From Leptospiraceae bacterium (GTDB lineage: Bacteria; Spirochaetota; Leptospiria; Leptospirales; Leptonemataceae), in assembly GCA_020440935.1 (NCBI GenBank), contig JAGRNC010000101.1, positions 1 to 8,045 on the forward strand: 8,045 nt of DNA, written 5' to 3'. How positions within the stretch are numbered: the stretch's first letter is position 1; every line of letters starts with the position of its first letter. The notes beneath the pieces are model-generated. The model searched no databases, had not been told where the DNA came from, and worked only from the letters and a program-made list of their open reading frames with translations. Both the position numbers and the translations under genes were made by a program. This document shows, one piece after another, positions 1 to 7,434 of this stretch.

Positions 1-308
1 ACCTTGGTCTCTGACCCCGGCCCCATAACCAGATCGCCGTAGGTTTTCTCCGTGCTCCAGGAGCCATCCACGGCCACCGCATTATGGGGATTTCTTCCAA
101 TATTCTTGAACAGAACAGTGCTGCCTTCCGGGATTCGCTGCAGCGGCGGCGAAAAGGAGTTATCGATCATACTAATATGAACGAAACCCTGCGTGGATGC
201 ATCGCCGCAAAGACCCACCAGCCCGCCCAAAAGCAAGCCAGCGCAGCAAAGCACCCCAATTCTAACCGTAGATTGAATTAGTTCTTTTTTTGATCGCATA
301 ACACTCAT
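1..308 (-). CDS. Exported cupredoxin (plastocyanin/azurin-like blue copper protein), 3' end outside window
   Basis: The visible part is 102 complete codons. Residues 5-8 (RSKK) form a basic N-region, and about 15-33 form a hydrophobic core rich in Leu and Gly, so the protein is exported by Sec. A Cys at 34 (VGLC) could be a relaxed lipobox, but Leu at -1 is not canonical. After it come a beta-strand (VHISMIDNSF, 43-52), the segment IPEGSTVLFKN (59-69) and NPHNAV (73-78). The pattern of beta-strand, 'F.P', 'G..V.F.N', then 'PHN' is the N-terminal half of a plastocyanin-type cupredoxin, and His75 should be the first copper ligand. The second ligand cluster (Cys-x-His-x-Met type) lies beyond the left edge and cannot be checked. 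The start is the ATG at 308, supported by GGAG eight bases upstream; an in-frame ATG at 299 has no such site. The likely role is periplasmic or membrane-anchored electron transfer or copper binding. It lies 71 bp downstream of treS-mak on the same strand with no evident functional link. Confidence 0.8.
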   Translation of the reverse strand, partial: MSVMRSKKELIQSTVRIGVLCCAGLLLGGLVGLCGDASTQGFVHISMIDNSFSPPLQRIPEGSTVLFKNIGRNPHNAVAVDGSWSTEKTYGDLVMGPGSETK

Positions 309-316
309 TACAGAAT

Positions 317-320
317 CTCC
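317..320 (-). promoter_or_regulatory. Ribosome binding site of the cupredoxin gene
   Basis: On the minus strand GGAG stands eight bases before the ATG at 308. It decides for this start over the ATG three codons later. The surrounding 71-bp gap (309-379) shows no hairpin plus T-run, so no intrinsic terminator for treS-mak is visible there. Read-through from the upstream gene is possible. Confidence 0.6.
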
Positions 321-379
321 AGCAATTTGATGGAAGATCAAGAAGATTTATGCAGATGCACGATTGTACGGCAATTTTT

Positions 380-3300
380 TTACAAAGTTATGGCTTCTGC
401 TGCAATCATGAGCATGGCGCGCAATCGGCTTTCCAGTTCGCCTTCGGGCATGCGGCCCAGGCGAACTTCGGGTAAAATCCAGGAAAGGGACTGAAGTCCG
501 CGTTCCAGCAAAAAGATCTCCAGAAGTTCGCTTAGCTGCGAGCGATCTTCCGGCAGAAGATCGGCGGCCTGCCGGGCCTCCAGTGCCTGCAGGTAGCCGG
601 CCAAGAACATGGAGGAGGCCGCATTATACCAGATTGTGGCCCACCGCCTGGAGTGGCTTTCGCTCATTCCGGCGGGGCTGTGCCCCTGGATAACCAGCAT
701 AGATTCTTTGGCCAGCGACCAGGTCATTCCCGCCACATCCCGCAATGGACTGCCTTTGATCCTGCGCTCCGAAAAGGTTCGATGCACCGATCCTTCGTAA
801 TCCAGAATGACAAAACCCCGTCCGGTGTACAATAGCTGACCAAGATGCAAATCCCCGTGTAAACGGATGCGGGAAGCGTTCAGGTTACGATCCTTGATGC
901 TGCGAAATTTTTGATCCATGGGCCGCTGATATTCCATCAGCGAACCAATGAGACCAATGTTTGTGGAATCCAATTCGGGCATGGATTTTCGAAGTTCCGA
1001 AATGCTATAATCCAGTGTATTTCGAAGGGACTGATACAGAGCTCGGCGATAATGGGAAGTGAAAGGCTCTACGGAAAAGGTGGCATCATCCCCGTTGCCG
1101 CCCAGGCCCCGCAGCACCGAATGCAAATCGGCCACGGTTTCGCCCATTTCCTGCGCCGAGTAAAGAAAGGAACCGGTGGATTCACGGAGCGTATCCGGCA
1201 TTTCCTTTTGCTCCCCGCTTACCCATTGCTCCACTTCTTTCCACGGTTGATTGTAACTCAAGGCGGGAACAATCCGCAGAAAATTCTCCAAGTGATCGCG
1301 AGTAAACAGTAGTGCAGTGCCCTGATTCGGAATGTACTGCCAATAACTACCTGCGCTCATGGTCTTACCATCGTATTCGAACGATAAGGAGCCAAAACAA
1401 GTGGGGATACCGGTATGCTTATTTCGCGTTAAGGCCAAGCCGGTCTCCAATTCAGGATGAAGGCCCTCTTCCAGGCGACGATACAGCTTGAATACCATCT
1501 CATCGCCAAAATTAAATACGATGTTGTTGTATTTGCTGCTGAATGGGATGGGGGGCTGGCTTAGATCCAGACCCTTAAGCCTGGACTTCCCTTCTTTGCT
1601 CAAATCCGATGAAAGCCGTGTTCCATTGGAGCGCACCGGCCGATTTCGCACTGCACTGGTAAGAATACGCTGCGCGGGCTCCCATCGGCCCAGACATTCG
1701 CGTAATAAAAATCTACGCTGTTTGGCATCGGCAGCCACCGTTATCCGGGCAACAATGGGCACTCGTTCGGCGATGTCTTCCAGAGTAAATCCGTACCACA
1801 GCTCTTCGGGGTTCTCTTCTTCTTCGAGCTGCATGCACATTTGATAAAACTCATGTTCGCCGGAACTAAAAGATACCTCCACGATGACCAGCGCCATCTC
1901 TTCGGCCCAGGGATGAATCGATTGCACCAATTTCGTGGATTTGATAAGTCGATTGCGATGCGGAAACCAGTCCTGCCGCTGCAAGAAGTCAGGAAGTACA
2001 TTGGCAAGCATCTTGCTCCCGTCACTGTCCAGCAGCGATTCCAGAGATGGTAGATTGTTCAGCCGAATCTCGGGAACTTCATCCGGTCCCCGCGCATGTT
2101 GAAATTCCGAAACCAGCGAAAACCAGTAGAACGTAAATGGAGCAAAAGAGAAAAAATATGGATTTGCGGTAATCCTTGGAAATGGATGACGCGAAAACAG
2201 TTCCAGAGGTACGCGACCGGCAAATTCGCTCAAATCCAGGCTGGCGTATTGAACCTGACCGGACAGATTCGCCACTACAAGAATGGTTTCATCGCCCAGA
2301 GTGCGATAAAATGCCAATACCTTGCGGTTTTCGCAGCGAATAAACTCCATAGTGCCCCGACTGAAGGCAGACACCTGTTTTCGCAGGGAAATGAGCCGCT
2401 TTATCCACCATAGTAGCGAATTTGGATTATTTTGCTGGGATTCTACATTGAGCGATTCATAATGATAATCGGGATCGATGTTTACGGGCAAAAAAAGTCG
2501 CTGCGGATTGGCTCGCGAAAACCCGGCATTGCGATCGGGACTCCATTGCATGGGAGTTCTTACGCTGTCGCGATCGCCCAGAAAGATGTTATCGCCCATG
2601 CCGATCTCATCGCCATAATAGATGACGGGAGTTCCAGGAACGGAGAACAGGATTGCATGGAGCAACTCGATTTTCCGACGATCGTTCTCCAGTAGCGGCG
2701 CCAGACGGCGGCGGATTCCCAGATTTATGCGGCTGCGCGGATCGGTGGCATACATGCGCACCATGTAGTCCCGCTCTTCATCGGTGACCATTTCCAGGGT
2801 CAGTTCATCGTGGTTACGCAGAAATACGGCCCATTGGCAACCATCGGGCAACTCCGGCGTTTGATCGATAATGTCGGTTATGGGAAAACTGTCTTCCATT
2901 CGAACGGACATGAACATCCGCGGCATCAACGGGAAATGGAAGGCCATATTGCACTCATCGCCTTCGCCAAAGAAAGTGACGCTATCTTCGGGCCATTGAT
3001 TAGCCTCGGCCAGCAGCATTCTTCCATTATATTTGGCGTCGACGTGCTTTCGCAGTTTTTTCAGGAATGCATGAGTTTCGGGAAGGTTTTCGCATGGAGT
3101 ACCCTCCCTCTCATAAAGATACGGAATGGCATCCAGGCGCATTCCATCCACGCCCATATCCAGCCAGAAATCCAGCACATCAAAAACTTCCTGCTGCACC
3201 GCCGGATTATCAAAGTTCAGATCAGGTTGGTGGGAGTAGAACCGATGCCAGTAGTATTGTCCGGCAGCCTCATCCCAGGTCCAGTTAGAGCTTTCGAAAT

Positions 3301-3811
3301 CCTGAAAAATGATGCGAACATCCCGATACCGATCGGGAGTATCGCTCCAGACATAATACTGCCGATCCGGATGGCCCTGCGGCGCCCGCCGGGCCCGCTG
3401 AAACCAAGGATGCTGATCGGAAGTATGATTGATGACCAGTTCGGTAATGACCCGCATCCCCTTTTCATGGGCGCTGGCTAAAAACTCTCTAAAGTCCTTG
3501 AGCGAGCCGTACAGTGGATTTACGCTTTTGTAATCCGCAATGTCGTAGCCATCATCGCGCAAAGGGGATGGATAGAACGGCAAAAGCCAGAGCGCAGTAA
3601 CTCCCAGATCCTTAAGGTAGTCCAACCTGGACATCAGCCCCGGAAAATCGCCAATGCCGTCGCCGTTCGCGTCGCAGAAGGAACGAACATGCAACTCATA
3701 GATTACCGCATCCATGTACCAGCGATCGGAACTATCCAGAAGGTTCAGACCTTGCTTCTTACTGGAAATTCGTTTGCTGTTACTATTTCCGGTTCCTGGG
3801 TTCTGGGGCAC
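380..3811 (-). CDS. treS: Bifunctional trehalose synthase (maltose alpha-D-glucosyltransferase) / maltokinase fusion
   Basis: This 1143-residue cytoplasmic protein has two enzymes in tandem, the usual size for TreS-Mak fusions. Residues about 30-570 are a GH13 (subfamily 16) TreS that interconverts trehalose and maltose. Visible motifs are YELHVRSF (38-45), ELVINHTSDQHPWF (124-137), the nucleophile Asp227 in GMRLDAIPYL, the acid/base Glu269 in LLAEANQWP, and the transition-state Asp335 in FLRNHDELT. Residues about 600-1143 are a maltokinase with an aminoglycoside-phosphotransferase-type fold, which makes maltose-1-phosphate from maltose and ATP. These include the ATP-site Lys775 (VFKLYRR), HPELETG (785-791), the catalytic loop HGDLHLGQ (985-992, Asp987), the metal-binding LDYEG (Asp1004) and SPLRDVAGM (1021-1029). 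All expected catalytic residues are present, so both halves should be active. The start is GTG at 3811: AGGAG lies six bases upstream, an in-frame stop lies at 3857-3859, and there is no other start between. The TreS-Mak product normally feeds GlgE, which is not in this window. The gene is divergent from glgP. Confidence 0.96.
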   Translation of the reverse strand: MPQNPGTGNSNSKRISSKKQGLNLLDSSDRWYMDAVIYELHVRSFCDANGDGIGDFPGLMSRLDYLKDLGVTALWLLPFYPSPLRDDGYDIADYKSVNPLYGSLKDFREFLASAHEKGMRVITELVINHTSDQHPWFQRARRAPQGHPDRQYYVWSDTPDRYRDVRIIFQDFESSNWTWDEAAGQYYWHRFYSHQPDLNFDNPAVQQEVFDVLDFWLDMGVDGMRLDAIPYLYEREGTPCENLPETHAFLKKLRKHVDAKYNGRMLLAEANQWPEDSVTFFGEGDECNMAFHFPLMPRMFMSVRMEDSFPITDIIDQTPELPDGCQWAVFLRNHDELTLEMVTDEERDYMVRMYATDPRSRINLGIRRRLAPLLENDRRKIELLHAILFSVPGTPVIYYGDEIGMGDNIFLGDRDSVRTPMQWSPDRNAGFSRANPQRLFLPVNIDPDYHYESLNVESQQNNPNSLLWWIKRLISLRKQVSAFSRGTMEFIRCENRKVLAFYRTLGDETILVVANLSGQVQYASLDLSEFAGRVPLELFSRHPFPRITANPYFFSFAPFTFYWFSLVSEFQHARGPDEVPEIRLNNLPSLESLLDSDGSKMLANVLPDFLQRQDWFPHRNRLIKSTKLVQSIHPWAEEMALVIVEVSFSSGEHEFYQMCMQLEEEENPEELWYGFTLEDIAERVPIVARITVAADAKQRRFLLRECLGRWEPAQRILTSAVRNRPVRSNGTRLSSDLSKEGKSRLKGLDLSQPPIPFSSKYNNIVFNFGDEMVFKLYRRLEEGLHPELETGLALTRNKHTGIPTCFGSLSFEYDGKTMSAGSYWQYIPNQGTALLFTRDHLENFLRIVPALSYNQPWKEVEQWVSGEQKEMPDTLRESTGSFLYSAQEMGETVADLHSVLRGLGGNGDDATFSVEPFTSHYRRALYQSLRNTLDYSISELRKSMPELDSTNIGLIGSLMEYQRPMDQKFRSIKDRNLNASRIRLHGDLHLGQLLYTGRGFVILDYEGSVHRTFSERRIKGSPLRDVAGMTWSLAKESMLVIQGHSPAGMSESHSRRWATIWYNAASSMFLAGYLQALEARQAADLLPEDRSQLSELLEIFLLERGLQSLSWILPEVRLGRMPEGELESRLRAMLMIAAEAITL

Positions 3812-3817
3812 CCGCCG

Positions 3818-3822
3818 CTCCT
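3818..3822 (-). promoter_or_regulatory. Ribosome binding site fixing the GTG start of treS-mak
   Basis: AGGAG on the minus strand, six bases before the GTG at 3811. It shows that the non-ATG codon is the real start: the frame contains no ATG, GTG or TTG between the upstream stop at 3857-3859 and this codon, and the next ATG lies about 33 codons inside the protein, already within the conserved TreS N-terminus. Confidence 0.75.
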
Positions 3823-3862
3823 GTGTTCGGATTGCAGACTTCCGGGTAGAAAGCCTTCAAAT

Positions 3863-3875
3863 GAGACTGCGTCTC
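3863..3875. repeat. Inverted repeat, 5-bp arms with 3-bp centre
   Basis: GAGAC-TGC-GTCTC is a perfect hyphenated palindrome in the divergent control region. It could be an operator half-site pair or chance; arms of five bases are short. It lies 51 bp upstream of the treS-mak start codon. Confidence 0.35.
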
Positions 3876-3880
3876 CTCCT

Positions 3881-3888
3881 CCGATCGG
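3881..3888. repeat. 8-bp palindrome CCGATCGG
   Basis: A perfect 8-bp palindrome five bases from the preceding inverted repeat. Related GATCGG strings also occur inside nearby coding sequence, so it may be coincidental. Confidence 0.25.
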
Positions 3889-3896
3889 GTCAAGGG

Positions 3897-3909
3897 AAAT
3901 CGCGGATTT
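3897..3909. repeat. Inverted repeat AAATC-GCG-GATTT upstream of a -35-like hexamer
   Basis: This is a perfect palindrome with 5-bp arms and a 3-bp centre, ending three bases before TTGACT (3913-3918). An A-rich outer arm with a CG-containing centre resembles the general form of LacI-family operators, which often control sugar genes. No such regulator is encoded in the window. It has the same 5-3-5 geometry as the element at 3863-3875, with centres 34 bp apart. Confidence 0.35.
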
Positions 3910-3946
3910 GTGTTGACTTGCAAAAGAATCGGACAGAGCTAAAGCT

Positions 3947-6439
3947 ATGCTGCAGCGTCAATCCCTGGTCAATAGCGTTCGACTAAAAGAGCTTCTTGGA
4001 TTGGAACAGAAACTGGATCCGGACTCCATCAAGCGGCACTTTGCCCATCACCTGGAGTACACTGTCGGGAAATATAAAGAAACCACGCATGCCATCGACA
4101 TCTACCAGGCCCTGGCATATACAATCCGCGACAGCCTCATCGACCGGTACAACGCAACGCAGGAAAACCTCATAAATAAGAAGGCACGCCGTGTCTATTA
4201 TCTGAGCATGGAGTTCCTGCTCGGGCGATTACTTCGCAGCAATCTGATCAATCTCGATGCCATTGACTATGCGCGAACTCTGCTAAAGGAAATTGGAGTT
4301 GATCTAGAATCCATCGAAGACTGCGAGATGGATGCGGGTCTGGGAAATGGCGGTCTGGGTCGATTGGCCGCCTGCTTTATGGAAAGCTCCTCCACCATGG
4401 ACCTGGCCTGCCAGGGGGCCGGACTGTATTATAATTATGGAATCTTCAATCAGCGGATCGAGCACGGCCATCAGCGCGAATTGCCCGATGACTGGCTCAA
4501 AGAAGGCAATCCCTGGGCTATGGAGCGGATCGAACGCACCTATGCAGTGCACTTCTATGGCCGAACCGAAAGCTATAAGAAAGAGGACCGTCACCTGGTT
4601 CGCTGGATGCCCGGCGAAACCGTCCTGGCCACTGCCAACGATATTCTAATTCCCGGCTATCGCACAAGAACAGTCAACCCGTTGCGATTATGGAAAGCCC
4701 GGGCAAACAATGAATTCGATTTTACCTATTTTAACCACGGCGACTACTTCCGCGCAGTAGAAGATAAGCTTCATTCGGAAAACATCACGCACGTTCTCTA
4801 TCCAAACGAGAATAATCTCCAGGGAAAGGAGCTACGGCTAAAACAAGAGTTTTTTCTGGTAAGCGCAACCATTCAGGATGCGATGAGCGATTTCTTCGAC
4901 ATTGGCGATTCTATAGAGGATTTGCCGGAGAAGGTATTCTTTCAGCTCAATGATACCCACCCTGCCGTGGCCGTGGCCGAGCTAATGCGAATCCTTATGG
5001 ATGGCTATGAACTTGAATTTGACCGGGCCTGGGAACTGGCCTCCAAATGCTTTGGCTACACGAACCATACCGTTATGCCCGAAGCGTTAGAAAAATGGGA
5101 TCTGGAACTATTCGGCCGAATGCTGCCCAGACATCTGGAGATTATATATTTGATCAATCATCGCTTTCTGGAATGGGCTCGTAGCCAGGGCGCGGATGAT
5201 GAAGCGGTTTCCCGGCTGTCCATCATCGATGAAAGGCATCCGCGTAAAGTTCGTATGGCAAATCTGGCCATCGTGGGCGCGACAGCGGTAAACGGAGTGG
5301 CGGCCATTCACTCGGAAATCATTAAGAAAGATGTGTTTCCGGACTTTGCTCGCATTTTCGCCAACCGATTCCAGAACAAGACCAATGGAATTACATTCCG
5401 ACGATGGCTCATCGGAGCCAACCCGGAATTGAGCGGCCTGATTACCAGCCATCTGGGACAGGCCTGGACGCAAGATCTGACGCAGCTCAAGAAGCTTGAA
5501 GAATACGCAGAGAACGAAGAATTCCAGGAAGCATTTTATAGAGTAAAGCTGGAAAACAAACTCAAGCTTGCATCGATTATTCACCATGATTGCGGCGTAG
5601 ATGTAAACCCGGAGAGTATCTTTGACGCTCAGATCAAGCGAATCCATGAGTATAAGCGGCAACTGCTGAATGTGTTGCGGATCATTGCCGATTACCAGGC
5701 AATCAAAGAGAATCCTTCCATAGACTATTTCCCCAGAACTTTCATCTTTGGCGGCAAGGCTGCTCCGGGATACCATAGAGCTAAGCTTATTGTTCGACTG
5801 ATCCATGCCGTGGGCGAGCGAGTAAATTCGGATACCGACGTGGCCGGTAGAATCAAGGTAGTATTCTTGCCAAATTACCGCGTCAGCCTGGCCGAACGAA
5901 TCTTTCCCGCCACAGACCTGTCAGAACAGATCTCCACAGCCGGCACCGAGGCATCGGGAACGGGAAACATGAAATTCATGCTGAACGGCGCGCTGACGGT
6001 AGGTACGCTGGACGGCGCAAACATCGAAATCAAGCAGGAAGTGGGCGACGAAAACATTTTCATCTTTGGCCGCACGGTGGATGAGATTAACAACCTCAGA
6101 ACGCATGGATACGATCCGGTGCATCTGTATCAGTCGGACAATGTACTCAATCGGGTTCTGGAATCTATCCATCGCAACGAATTTGCGCCCCATGAACCTG
6201 GCATCTTTCAAGAAATCTTCCATACGCTGACCTATGGAGGAGATTACTATTTCCTTATGGAAGATTTTCGTTCGTATCTAGATATACAGAAGAAGATCGA
6301 ACAAGAGTATCGCGATCAGAAACTATGGAGGAAGAAAGCAATCCTGAATACGGCAAGAAGCTCTTTCTTCTCATCGGATCGGACAATTCAGCAATATGCC
6401 AGCGAGATCTGGAAACTGGAGCCAATTAAGCACTTCTAA
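3947..6439 (+). CDS. glgP: Glycogen/maltodextrin phosphorylase (GT35, PLP-dependent)
   Basis: At 830 residues it has the full family length (about 800-850). The enzyme removes terminal glucose from alpha-1,4-glucan with phosphate, giving glucose-1-phosphate, in the cytoplasm. Conserved blocks run through the whole protein: RRVYYLSMEFLLGR (81-94), DAGLGNGGLGRLAACF (129-144), FQLNDTHPA (332-340), YTNHTVMPEALEKW (371-384, His374 equivalent to the active-site His of the rabbit enzyme), KRIHEYKRQ (564-572, phosphate-site Arg565 and Lys570) and EASGTGNMKFMLNG (668-681), where Lys676 is the PLP-binding lysine. No truncation or frameshift is seen. The N-terminus is short and lacks the phosphorylatable extension of the animal enzymes. 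ATG 3947 is the only start after the in-frame stop at 3914-3916. The ribosome site is weak (AGAG eight bases upstream). It is the first gene of a probable glgP-ROK kinase-COG2187 operon and diverges from treS-mak. The preferred substrate, glycogen or free maltodextrin, cannot be told from sequence. Confidence 0.97.
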   Translation: MLQRQSLVNSVRLKELLGLEQKLDPDSIKRHFAHHLEYTVGKYKETTHAIDIYQALAYTIRDSLIDRYNATQENLINKKARRVYYLSMEFLLGRLLRSNLINLDAIDYARTLLKEIGVDLESIEDCEMDAGLGNGGLGRLAACFMESSSTMDLACQGAGLYYNYGIFNQRIEHGHQRELPDDWLKEGNPWAMERIERTYAVHFYGRTESYKKEDRHLVRWMPGETVLATANDILIPGYRTRTVNPLRLWKARANNEFDFTYFNHGDYFRAVEDKLHSENITHVLYPNENNLQGKELRLKQEFFLVSATIQDAMSDFFDIGDSIEDLPEKVFFQLNDTHPAVAVAELMRILMDGYELEFDRAWELASKCFGYTNHTVMPEALEKWDLELFGRMLPRHLEIIYLINHRFLEWARSQGADDEAVSRLSIIDERHPRKVRMANLAIVGATAVNGVAAIHSEIIKKDVFPDFARIFANRFQNKTNGITFRRWLIGANPELSGLITSHLGQAWTQDLTQLKKLEEYAENEEFQEAFYRVKLENKLKLASIIHHDCGVDVNPESIFDAQIKRIHEYKRQLLNVLRIIADYQAIKENPSIDYFPRTFIFGGKAAPGYHRAKLIVRLIHAVGERVNSDTDVAGRIKVVFLPNYRVSLAERIFPATDLSEQISTAGTEASGTGNMKFMLNGALTVGTLDGANIEIKQEVGDENIFIFGRTVDEINNLRTHGYDPVHLYQSDNVLNRVLESIHRNEFAPHEPGIFQEIFHTLTYGGDYYFLMEDFRSYLDIQKKIEQEYRDQKLWRKKAILNTARSSFFSSDRTIQQYASEIWKLEPIKHF

Positions 6440-6450
6440 GCCAAACTACA

Positions 6451-7383
6451 ATGGACAATGGACGCAGCGCCATAAAGATTGCGTCTGTTGCTATGGATTC
6501 AATGCACCGAATTGGCATCGATCTTGGAGGAACCAAGACCGAAGTAGCGCTGCTGTCGCCGGACGGCGCAGTTCTGAAACGTGATCGCCGCCCGACCCCC
6601 GCAGAGCAAGGCTACGAGGCCATACTCGATACGGTCACAGATCTGGTGGCGGAAACCGTTAGCTCATTAAAAGAAGATTACACCATTGGCATTGGAATTC
6701 CAGGGATTGTAGATGCGCGCACCGAACTGGTACTCAACGCAAACACAACAATCATGATCGGTCATCCGCTTCGGAAGGATCTGGAGGCCCGGCTCAAGCG
6801 ACAGATTCGAGTGCAGAACGATGCGAACTGCTTTGCCCTGGCCGAAGCGCAGCAAGGAGCCGGCCGAAATTACGGGATGATTTTTGGCGTCATCATGGGC
6901 ACCGGTTGCGGCGGCGGCATCGTGATCGATAAGAAACTCCATGGCGGTTTGCACGGAATAGCCGGCGAATGGGGTCATGTAAGTATTGATCCGAATGGTC
7001 CCCAGTGCTGGTGCGGCAACCGCGGCTGCATTGAAACGTTCATTTCCGGAGGAGGGTTGCAAAAGCGCTTCGAATCGATGTACGGCGAAAAGAAAACCGT
7101 GGAGCAAATCGTAGCATCGGCCAGAAGCGGCGCTGCCCCGGAGCAGGAATTCTTCGATCGCTTTCTAGAAGACTTTGGGCGTGCACTGGGCGGACTGATA
7201 TCCATTCTGGATCCAGATGCAATTATTCTGGGGGGCGGACTGTCCAATCTAGTCGAGCTATATGAAGAAGGTAGAAAGCGGACCCTTAAGTATACTTTCC
7301 ACAAGAATGCAGCAACCCCTATATTAAGAAATGAACTGGGCGATTCCGCCGGAGTATTTGGGGCAGCCCATCTCTGGTCCTGA
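6451..7383 (+). CDS. ROK-family sugar kinase (probable glucokinase or fructokinase)
   Basis: The protein transfers phosphate from ATP to a hexose. Using this start it has 310 residues. It shows the phosphate-binding IGIDLGGTKTE (21-31), the catalytic Asp124 in NDANCFAL, the glycine-rich MGTGCGGG (149-156), the sugar-binding Glu173 with zinc-ligand His176 in GEWGH, the ROK zinc cluster CWCGNRGC (Cys186, Cys188, Cys193) and IETFISG, and the C-terminal nucleotide-binding segment LGGGLSN (260-266). The combination of GIAGEWGH and CIETFISG recalls the Mak/YajF fructokinase branch. ROK kinases act on glucose, fructose, N-acetylglucosamine and mannose, so substrate is not settled; location next to glgP and treS favours glucose. 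It is a kinase, not a ROK repressor, because no helix-turn-helix domain precedes the kinase. The start is uncertain: ATGs at 6451, 6493 and 6502 are in frame, none with a good ribosome site, and the conserved domain begins only at residue 20, so 6493 or 6502 may be the real one. It follows glgP by 11 bp. Confidence 0.9.
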   Translation: MDNGRSAIKIASVAMDSMHRIGIDLGGTKTEVALLSPDGAVLKRDRRPTPAEQGYEAILDTVTDLVAETVSSLKEDYTIGIGIPGIVDARTELVLNANTTIMIGHPLRKDLEARLKRQIRVQNDANCFALAEAQQGAGRNYGMIFGVIMGTGCGGGIVIDKKLHGGLHGIAGEWGHVSIDPNGPQCWCGNRGCIETFISGGGLQKRFESMYGEKKTVEQIVASARSGAAPEQEFFDRFLEDFGRALGGLISILDPDAIILGGGLSNLVELYEEGRKRTLKYTFHKNAATPILRNELGDSAGVFGAAHLWS

Positions 7384-7423
7384 ATCGAAGCAGTAGAATG
7401 CGGCTCTGCGATGAGCAATATTT

Positions 7424-7429
7424 GGTGAT
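7424..7429 (+). promoter_or_regulatory. Ribosome binding site of the COG2187-type gene
   Basis: GGTGAT matches the 3' part of the full Shine-Dalgarno complement and lies five bases before the ATG at 7435. An in-frame TGA at 7426-7428 rules out any earlier start. The 51-bp gap from the ROK kinase gene has no hairpin and T-run terminator, which supports co-transcription. Confidence 0.5.
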
Positions 7430-7434
7430 GGAAA

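Larger units (their letters stand above)
3812..3946. promoter_or_regulatory. Divergent control region between treS-mak and glgP
   Basis: These 135 bp separate the two outward-facing genes, so promoters for both must lie here or just inside the coding regions. A TTGACT at 3913-3918 is a good -35 match for the plus strand, but the expected -10 position (about 3936-3941) reads GAGCTA, a poor match, so no complete sigma-70 promoter can be drawn. On the minus strand TTGACC (3889-3894) also lacks a convincing -10. The region holds three short palindromes (3863-3875, 3881-3888, 3897-3909) and a purine-rich GGAGGAGGAG on the minus strand (3873-3882). The arrangement suggests shared regulation of glucan breakdown and trehalose/maltose conversion. 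That is inference from layout only. Confidence 0.5.

Noticed and set aside
84..281. A 65-codon plus-strand open frame at the left edge
   Set aside because: It overlaps the cupredoxin gene antisense; the minus-strand reading has a ribosome site, a signal peptide and a cupredoxin motif, while this one has none.
309..379. Weak minus-strand promoter for the cupredoxin (TTGCCG at 369-374, then CATAAA at 347-352, 16-bp spacer)
   Set aside because: Each hexamer matches only four of six consensus bases. Such matches are common by chance, so it was not listed as a feature.
609..3481. Several plus-strand open frames of 60-223 codons opposite treS-mak
   Set aside because: They lie antisense to a well-conserved gene, lack ribosome sites and recognisable domains, and follow from the codon pattern of the real gene. 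All are shadows.
3785..3860. Possible leader peptide on the minus strand: TTG at 3860 preceded at 12 bases by GGAGGAGGAG, about 25 codons, ending inside the treS-mak start region
   Set aside because: The spacing from the purine run is too long, the start is TTG, the peptide has no regulatory run of a single amino acid, and there is no attenuator hairpin. The purine run is more simply chance or part of the promoter region.
5108..5806. A 232-codon minus-strand open frame opposite glgP
   Set aside because: Its sequence mirrors conserved glgP codons and has no domain character or ribosome site. The sense strand is unambiguously GlgP.
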